Assembly: GCA_028698695.1 (NCBI GenBank)
Contig: JAQVWB010000040.1
Location: forward strand, 2,322-11,928
Direction of reading: 5' to 3'
From: Syntrophomonadaceae bacterium
GTDB taxonomy: Bacteria > Bacillota > Syntrophomonadia > Syntrophomonadales > Syntrophomonadaceae
DNA: 9,607 nt
Positions 4,124-9,607 of the stretch are shown here, one piece after another (within the stretch, counting starts at the first letter, position 1; each line of letters starts with the position of its first letter). Both the position numbers and the translations under genes were made by a program. Below the pieces are notes generated by a model. That model saw only the letters and a list, made by a program, of their open reading frames with translations, made no database searches and was not told where the DNA came from.

Positions 4124-6612
4124 TTAAAAACCTGGTCAGAAATTTGCTGGACGATAATGAAAAAGAAATAAAACGCTTGCGTAGGAAGGTAGCGATTATC
4201 AATGATTTGGAAGCTGAGTTTGAAAAGCTCTCGGCTGATGATTTCCCCAAAAAGACTGAGGAGTTTCGCGAAAGGCTAAAGCAGGGAGAGAGTTTAAACG
4301 ATATATTACCTGAGGCTTTTGCTTTAATCAGAGAGGCTTCCAAGCGGACCCTAGGGATGCGGCATTTTGATGTGCAGTTAATTGGCGGCATGGTGCTGCA
4401 TGAAGGGCGTATTTCGGAGATGAAGACTGGTGAAGGTAAGACCCTGGTGGCAACTTTACCAGCCTATTTAAATGCTTTGCCAGGCAAGGGTACGCATATT
4501 GTTACCGTAAATGATTATCTGGTTAGTCGTGACGCTGCCTGGATGGCCCCTGTTTATGAGTATTGCGGTTTGTCAGTGGGAGTAATTGTACATGGGTTGA
4601 CTTATTTGGAGAGAAAGGCCGCCTATGAGTGTGATATTACTTATGCCACTAATAATGAGCTGGGTTTTGATTATTTGCGGGATAATATGGTGGTCAATCC
4701 CGATAATATGGTGCAGCGTGGTCAGTATTACGCTATTATCGACGAGGTTGACTCGATTTTAATTGATGAAGCACGTACGCCGCTGATTATTTCCGGTGAA
4801 GGCGACAAACCGACGGAGTTATATTATCGGATTGCCAAGTTTATACCCCGTCTCGTGAATGAAGAAGATTACAAGGTAGATGAGAAGGCTCACCTCGTAA
4901 CCCTTACCGAAGAAGGGGTTCAAAAGGTGGAGAAGGCTTTTAATGTAGATAATTTATCCGATGATATGGAGATTGCCCACCATGTAAATCAGGGTCTGAA
5001 AGCTCATTGTCTGATGAAACGTGATCGTGATTATGTGGTCAAGGATGATCAGGTAATTATTGTTGATGAGTTTACCGGTCGGCTTATGTTTGGCCGCCGC
5101 TACAGCGACGGGTTGCATCAGGCCATCGAGGCCAAAGAAGGGGTAAAAATTGAGAAGGAATCCCAGACCCTGGCAACCATAACTTTTCAGAATTATTTTC
5201 GTATGTATAAAAAGCTGGCTGGTATGACTGGTACTGCCAAGACCGAGGAGGAGGAGTTCCGTAAGATTTATGGTATGGATGTAATAGTCATTCCTACTCA
5301 TCGACCTATGGTGCGGGATGACCAGGAGGATTTTATTTATCGTACCGAAGCAGGTAAGTTCCAGGCAGTAGTCGAAGATATTGTTAACCGTAATCGTACC
5401 GGGCAACCGGTTTTAGTGGGTACAATTTCCATAGAGCGTTCCGAGCTTCTCAGCGATATGCTGAAAAAACGCGGAGTAGCGCATCAGGTCTTAAATGCCA
5501 AGTACCATGAGAAAGAGGCTCAGATTATTGCCCAGGCCGGTCAGAGAGGTACAGTAACCATTGCTACTAATATGGCTGGACGCGGTACTGACATTGTCCT
5601 CGGTGAGGATGTGCCTGGATTAGGCGGTTTGTATGTGCTGGGAACCGAGCGCCATGAAGCACGCCGCATAGACAATCAGCTTCGCGGCCGTTCCGGTCGT
5701 CAGGGTGACCCGGGTGAGTCCCGCTTTTATGTTTCCCTGGAAGATGATTTAATGCGTTTGTTTGGTTCAGCCAATATTGAGGGTCTGATGGATCGACTGG
5801 GTATGGATGACAGCATGCCCATAGAGAATAAAATGATTTCCCGTACCATAGAGAACGCGCAGAAACGCGTAGAAGGCCGCAACTTCACTATTCGTAAGAA
5901 TGTGCTGGAGTACGATGATGTAATTAATAAACAGCGTGAAGTGATCTACAATGAGCGGCGCAAGGTGCTGTATGGACAGGATCTGAAAGATACGGTCGAA
6001 GCCATGATTGATGAAGTTGTTGATCAGGTAGTAGATGGTTTTGCCGGAGAAATTAAGTTTTCTGATGATTGGGATTTACCCGGACTGATAACTTATATTG
6101 ATCAGAATATCTTACCCGGGGCAAATTTAACTAATGACGATTTGGTGGGTATGACCAAGCGTCAGGTTAAAGGGTTGCTGATGGAGAAAACCATGGCTTT
6201 GTATCAGGCCCGCGAAGAGGAAATGGGCAGCGAGACTATGCGGGAGCTGGAGAAGGCCATAATGTTGAATATTATTGATGAGAAATGGATGGACCATATT
6301 GATGCCATGGATCAGCTGCGTAATGGGATTTCATTGCGCGCCTACGGTCAGAAGGATCCTTTGATTGAGTATAAGTTTGAGGCTTTTGATGCGTTCCAGA
6401 CAATGATTTACAGTATCAAGGAAGATGTAGTCAGGTATATTTTACGGGTCAGAGTAGTGCAGAAGCCTGAGGAGCGCAAGATGTTTGTAAATCAGGGCGA
6501 AGATGCAGAGAAGAAGCCGGTTAAGGTCGGACAGAAGATCGGGCGTAATGATATGTGTCCCTGTGGAAGTGGCAAGAAATACAAGAAATGTTGTGGAAGA
6601 GGGGTTAGTTAA
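4120..6612 (+). CDS. secA: Preprotein translocase ATPase SecA
   Basis: SecA is the motor that pushes unfolded preproteins through the SecYEG channel at the cytoplasmic membrane using ATP. The 830 aa protein is full length (B. subtilis 841). Visible parts, in order: the DEAD motor with Walker A GEGKT (104-108), motif LPAYLNAL, and Walker B DEVDSILIDEARTP (208-221); the preprotein cross-linking region; the second motor domain with TNMAGRGTDI and QLRGRSGRQGDPG (about 518-530); the helical scaffold and wing region; and a C-terminal zinc motif C813-P-C815 with C824-C825, which in relatives binds SecB, ribosomes or phospholipids. GAGGAAGG lies 9 nt before the ATG. Its stop TAA shares one base with the motA ATG, so the two are probably coupled. 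Confidence 0.98.
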   Translation: MIKNLVRNLLDDNEKEIKRLRRKVAIINDLEAEFEKLSADDFPKKTEEFRERLKQGESLNDILPEAFALIREASKRTLGMRHFDVQLIGGMVLHEGRISEMKTGEGKTLVATLPAYLNALPGKGTHIVTVNDYLVSRDAAWMAPVYEYCGLSVGVIVHGLTYLERKAAYECDITYATNNELGFDYLRDNMVVNPDNMVQRGQYYAIIDEVDSILIDEARTPLIISGEGDKPTELYYRIAKFIPRLVNEEDYKVDEKAHLVTLTEEGVQKVEKAFNVDNLSDDMEIAHHVNQGLKAHCLMKRDRDYVVKDDQVIIVDEFTGRLMFGRRYSDGLHQAIEAKEGVKIEKESQTLATITFQNYFRMYKKLAGMTGTAKTEEEEFRKIYGMDVIVIPTHRPMVRDDQEDFIYRTEAGKFQAVVEDIVNRNRTGQPVLVGTISIERSELLSDMLKKRGVAHQVLNAKYHEKEAQIIAQAGQRGTVTIATNMAGRGTDIVLGEDVPGLGGLYVLGTERHEARRIDNQLRGRSGRQGDPGESRFYVSLEDDLMRLFGSANIEGLMDRLGMDDSMPIENKMISRTIENAQKRVEGRNFTIRKNVLEYDDVINKQREVIYNERRKVLYGQDLKDTVEAMIDEVVDQVVDGFAGEIKFSDDWDLPGLITYIDQNILPGANLTNDDLVGMTKRQVKGLLMEKTMALYQAREEEMGSETMRELEKAIMLNIIDEKWMDHIDAMDQLRNGISLRAYGQKDPLIEYKFEAFDAFQTMIYSIKEDVVRYILRVRVVQKPEERKMFVNQGEDAEKKPVKVGQKIGRNDMCPCGSGKKYKKCCGRGVS

Positions 6613-7403
6613 TGGATCTGGCAACTCTGATCGGATTGCTGATCGGTTTAGGCGGACTGATAGGCGGCTTCCTCCTGGAGGGCGGCCATATAGGAATGCT
6701 GATAGTCGAGACTGCCTTTATAATCGTAGTGGGTGGCACTATAGGTGCGACAATGGTCTGCTTCACGATGGATGAATTGAAAAAGATTATTTATTATCTG
6801 AAAGTGGTATTTGTTGATACAAAGATAGATTATGAGTCGGTAGTTGAGACGCTGGTTGATACAGCAGATAAAGCCAGACGGGAAGGGTTGCTCAGTTTGG
6901 AGAGCCAGTTGTCTGAAATTGATAATGAGTTTCTTACCCGAGGTTTGCAGTTGGTAATTGACGGAACTGACCCCGAGCTGACCCGCCACATGCTGGAGAT
7001 GGAGATAGAGGCATACGAAGGCACCGAAATGGTAGGTTCTGAGATATTTATGACCGCCGGTGGTTTTGCACCTACCATGGGTATTATAGGGACAGTTATG
7101 GGTTTGGTTCATGTGTTGAGTAATATAGATGATCCCAGTAAATTGGGCGGTGCCATAGCCGTTGCTTTTTTGGCCACTCTTTACGGGGTTGGTTCAGCCA
7201 ATGTTTTGTGGATTCCTTTTGGTCAAAAGATAAAGGTAAAGACTGGGAAGAAGACTTTGTTAATGGAACTGGTTTTGGAGGGGGTTCTCTCCATACAGGC
7301 CGGAGAAAATCCCCGCGTCATCCGCGAGAAATTAATGACTTTCCTACCCCCGGATTCCCGGGAAAATATCCAGGAGCAACAAGCCCAGCAGGCAAGGATG
7401 TGA
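6612..7403 (+). CDS. motA: Flagellar stator protein MotA
   Basis: MotA forms the pentameric ring of the stator unit, which uses ion flow to turn the rotor by pressing on FliG. The 263 aa protein has four membrane segments (about 2-20, 30-50, 150-172 and 182-203) and a cytoplasmic loop between the second and third with the rotor-contact region (KARREGLLSLE, Arg90 and Glu97). The two functional prolines of the family are present, in GFAPTMGIIGTVMGL (Pro154) and LWIPFG (Pro202). AGAGGGG ends 7 nt before the ATG. The ATG overlaps the secA stop (TAATG). Bacillus has no motAB at this place, so this is an insertion into the secA-prfB link. motB follows after 4 bp. Confidence 0.94.
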   Translation: MDLATLIGLLIGLGGLIGGFLLEGGHIGMLIVETAFIIVVGGTIGATMVCFTMDELKKIIYYLKVVFVDTKIDYESVVETLVDTADKARREGLLSLESQLSEIDNEFLTRGLQLVIDGTDPELTRHMLEMEIEAYEGTEMVGSEIFMTAGGFAPTMGIIGTVMGLVHVLSNIDDPSKLGGAIAVAFLATLYGVGSANVLWIPFGQKIKVKTGKKTLLMELVLEGVLSIQAGENPRVIREKLMTFLPPDSRENIQEQQAQQARM

Positions 7404-7407
7404 TTAA

Positions 7408-8214
7408 GTGGCCAGAGGTCGTAAAAAAAAGCATGCTGAAGAAGGCAGTAACGAGCGCTGGTTGATTACTTATGCTGACCTGATTACCCTGTTGATGATT
7501 TTTTTTATTCTTATGTATACAATGAGTCAGGTGGATGTAAAGAAATACAGTGCGGTAGCCAATTCGCTCAGTGTGGTGCTTACCGGACAGGCTTTGTCAG
7601 TGCTGGATACCCAGGGCCCTTCGCTGGTAGAGGGAATTTCCGGCCAGCTGGTTCCCGAGGGGCCCGGGGAAGTATCTGAGAATCAGGGTCAGTTAACTGA
7701 AGTAAAAGAGTTAATCAAAGAGTTTATTGAAACCAAGGATATGGAGGCGGCCGCAAAACAGGGCAGCGGCAAGACTACCAAGCTGAGTGATTCCATCATG
7801 GTTTATGAGCAGGAACGGGGTCTGGTAATAAGTTTCAAGGATACGTTACTGTTTGCCAGTGGTTCGGATGAACTTACTCCGGAGGCTTATTCAATTATCA
7901 GCCAGGTAGGTGAGGCTCTGGCCAAATTGCCTAACTATATTCGCGTGGAGGGACATACGGATAATTTGCCTATTAATACGGCACGCTTCCCTTCCAATTG
8001 GGAGTTATCGGTATTAAGAGCTTCCGGTGTGGTGCATGTCCTCCATGAAGGTGCGGGTATCCCAGCGGAGAAGTTATCCGTTATCGGCTATGGAGAGTAT
8101 CGCCCGCTGGTAACCAATGAGGATAATACGAGCCGGTCCATGAATCGGCGCGTGGATATTGTTATTCTGAAGAAGAAGTATGATTATTTCGAACCGGCTA
8201 CTGCTGAAGAGTAG
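7408..8214 (+). CDS. motB: Flagellar stator protein MotB
   Basis: MotB anchors the stator to peptidoglycan and carries the ion-binding aspartate. The 268 aa protein has a basic cytoplasmic start (MARGRKKKHAEEG), one membrane helix (about 19-40) with the essential Asp24 in WLITYADLITLL, and the plug/linker region. Its C-terminal OmpA-like peptidoglycan-binding domain is at about 138-258 (LLFASGSDELTPEAYS, VEGHTDNLPI, NWELSVLRA, GYGEYRPL, NRRVDIVI). The GTG at 7408 has AAGGA (7394-7398) 9 nt upstream and lies 4 nt after motA. The residue 11 positions after Asp24 is Leu, a feature linked to sodium-type MotS rather than proton-type MotB in Bacillus. That inference is tentative. Confidence 0.93.
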   Translation: MARGRKKKHAEEGSNERWLITYADLITLLMIFFILMYTMSQVDVKKYSAVANSLSVVLTGQALSVLDTQGPSLVEGISGQLVPEGPGEVSENQGQLTEVKELIKEFIETKDMEAAAKQGSGKTTKLSDSIMVYEQERGLVISFKDTLLFASGSDELTPEAYSIISQVGEALAKLPNYIRVEGHTDNLPINTARFPSNWELSVLRASGVVHVLHEGAGIPAEKLSVIGYGEYRPLVTNEDNTSRSMNRRVDIVILKKKYDYFEPATAEE

Positions 8215-8266
8215 GAATAGGTTTTAAACGGCATAAAAATTTTTATTTGAGGAGGGAATGCTGTTG

Positions 8267-9374
8267 ATGGAAGATCCCAGAACAGCCTGTCGGGAAATCA
8301 TAGCCAGGCTGCAGGAAATGAGGGCTCCTCTTTGACCTGGATAATTCAATTCAAGTAATTGCAGAACTGGAGAAAAAGACTGCGCAGGAGAATTTCTGGA
8401 ATGATAATAACGAAGCCCAGTCGGTTTTAAAACGTATTAGTGATCTTCGTGACGGAGTGGAACTATATGAGAATCTTCTGCATAGAGCCCAGTATATTGA
8501 TGGTTTGTTGGAGATGGCTGAAGCTGAACAGGAAATGGAGCTTTTTCGGGAAACGGTTCATGATTTGGAGGCTTTGTGCAAGGAGTTCAGAGATTATGAG
8601 CTGGTAATATTGTTTTCCGGAGAACATGACAGAAACGATGCTATTGTTTCCCTGCATGCCGGAGCCGGTGGAACTGAGGCTCAGGATTGGGTGCAGATGA
8701 TGTTGAGAATGTATACGCGCTGGGCAGAGTCCAGTGGTTACAAGGTGGATGTGCTTGATTTTCTGGATGGGGACGAGGCCGGGGTTAAGAGTGTCACTTT
8801 CCTCGTAAAAGGGGATTATGCGTATGGAAAGCTCAAGTGTGAAACCGGCGTACATCGATTAATTCGTATTTCTCCGTTTGATTCCACCGGGCGTCGTCAT
8901 ACTTCTTTTGCTTCCGTGTCAGTTTTGCCGGAAGTCAGTGAGGAGATGGAGATTAGTATTAACCCGGATGATTTGCGCATTGATACTTATCGCTCCGGGG
9001 GCGCCGGTGGTCAGCATGTAAACAAGACCGATTCAGCCGTGCGCATTACTCATATTCCCACCGGGGTTGTGGTTCAGTGTCAGAATGAACGCTCTCAACA
9101 TGCCAACCGGGCAGCTGCTATGAAGGTTCTGACCGCCCGGCTTTTTGAGATTAAAGAACAGGAGGCCGAAGCCAGCCGGCAGAAGCTGAAGGGTGAACAC
9201 AAGGAGATTGCCTGGGGCAGTCAAATCAGAACTTATACTTTGAATCCGTTTACCCTGATCAAGGATCATCGTACCAATTTGGAAATAGGGAATGCCAATG
9301 CTGTATTGGATGGCAATTTAGATGATTTCATTTATGCTTATTTAGATTTAAAGTCATGCCGGGGGGCAGAATAA
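8267..9374 (+). CDS. prfB: Peptide chain release factor 2 (programmed +1 frameshift)
   Basis: RF2 recognises UGA and UAA stop codons in the ribosomal A site and triggers release of the finished protein. The gene is in two frames joined at 8332/8334: 22 codons to CTT at 8330-8332, then the ribosome skips T8333 and reads GAC. The joined protein is 368 aa, the usual length (E. coli 365). It has the stop-codon-reading SPF tripeptide (202-204) and the catalytic GGQ (247-249, within SGGAGGQHVNKTDSAVR). The start is ATG 8267 or TTG 8264; GAGGAGG at 8249-8255 is too close to ATG 8258. The split is normal autoregulation of this family, not a mutation. It follows motB after 52 bp. Confidence 0.95.
8320..8336 (+). 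promoter_or_regulatory. prfB programmed frameshift site
   Basis: The slippery CTT-TGA-C sequence is at 8330-8336. When RF2 is scarce, UGA is read slowly and the ribosome shifts +1 at CTT. An internal Shine-Dalgarno-like GAGGG (8320-8324) sits 5 nt before CTT, with AGG in the same codon phase as the classic AGGGGG element. It is shorter than the E. coli version, so basal frameshifting may be lower. Confidence 0.93.
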
Positions 9375-9398
9375 TTAAAAAGCATACAGGAGGAGCAA

Positions 9399-9607
9399 GT
9401 GAGAGAGATTACTCAGGAAGCTTTGGATTTAGTTTGCAGCAAGGCGCAGGAGATTAGAAGAAATATTATTACCATGCTGGGGGAAGCGGGTTCCGGTCAT
9501 ACCGGTGGGAGCCTGTCAGCAGCCGATATTCTGGCCTGTTTGTATTTTTGGGAGATGCAAGTGGACCCGAAAAGACCTGGTTGGGAGGATCGGGATCGTT
9601 TTGTACT
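9399..9607 (+). CDS. Transketolase, N-terminal subunit (partial)
   Basis: Starts at GTG 9399, with AGGAGG (9388-9393) 5 nt upstream, and runs off the window after 69 codons. The visible part has RRNIITMLGEAGSGHTGG and SLSAADILACLYF, the start of the thiamine diphosphate-binding domain. SGHTGGSLS is the typical conserved stretch. Transketolase moves two-carbon units between sugar phosphates in the non-oxidative pentose phosphate pathway. The short lead before GSGHTGG is typical of the split transketolases of Clostridia and archaea, where a second gene codes for the C-terminal half. That half should lie just outside the window. It starts 24 bp after prfB and may share its transcript. Confidence 0.88.
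   Translation, partial: MREITQEALDLVCSKAQEIRRNIITMLGEAGSGHTGGSLSAADILACLYFWEMQVDPKRPGWEDRDRFV

Noticed and set aside
4954..5406. 150-codon minus-strand open frame inside secA
   Set aside because: A shadow of the conserved SecA coding sequence, with low-complexity His/Ile/Leu composition and no start signal.
6648..7112. 154-codon minus-strand open frame inside motA
   Set aside because: A shadow of motA; the sense strand has clear membrane segments and family motifs.
8215..8257. Possible terminator or promoter between motB and prfB (ATAAAAATTTTTATTT)
   Set aside because: The AT-only palindrome has no G-C stem, and no paired -35/-10 elements are present.
8258..8335. Short ORF before prfB seen as a separate leader peptide, or prfB as a frameshifted pseudogene
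   Set aside because: CTT-TGA-C with an in-phase upstream AGG is the known RF2 programmed frameshift, and the joined product has normal length and intact SPF and GGQ motifs.

Overview
The window looks like chromosomal DNA from a motile, low-to-medium GC Firmicute of the Clostridia type. Three things point that way: strong AGGAGG-type ribosome binding sites before nearly every gene, a long-form HPF, and a gene order matching the Bacillus subtilis block flaG-fliD-fliS-fliT-hpf-secA-prfB. The intergenic palindromes and protein style suggest an anaerobe such as a Syntrophomonas relative, but I cannot fix the genus from sequence alone.

Layout. Positions 1-280 hold intergenic palindromic repeats and then a sigma-D (sigma-28) type flagellar promoter. 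Positions 281-2231 are a late flagellar operon on the + strand: flaG, fliS and two small helical proteins resembling FliT/FlgN export chaperones. A MITE-like inverted repeat (2254-2387) closes it. A small double zinc-ribbon gene with its own sigma-A promoter and terminator follows (2519-2806). It converges on a small minus-strand gene with a Cys4 zinc knuckle (2886-3134). A repeat-rich spacer leads to hpf (3473-4021), which has a sigma-H-like promoter. secA follows (4120-6612), preceded by a hairpin and a 12-codon leader ORF whose stop overlaps the secA start. motA and motB (6612-8214) are coupled directly to secA. prfB comes next (8267-9374) and is read through an in-frame TGA by programmed +1 frameshifting. 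The start of a transketolase N-terminal subunit (9399 onward) runs off the end.

How the genes fit together. The flagellar operon supplies filament-stage accessory proteins and chaperones, and motAB supplies the stator. HPF dimerises resting ribosomes, SecA drives preprotein export, and RF2 terminates translation at UGA/UAA. Compared with the B. subtilis order, fliD is missing between flaG and fliS, two small zinc-binding genes sit between the fliT-like genes and hpf, and motAB is inserted between secA and prfB. I see no phage, CRISPR, transposase or defence genes. The most interesting points are regulatory: the secA leader ORF/hairpin, the hpf sigma-H-like promoter, and the motAB insertion. 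I do not see a clear new multi-gene system.
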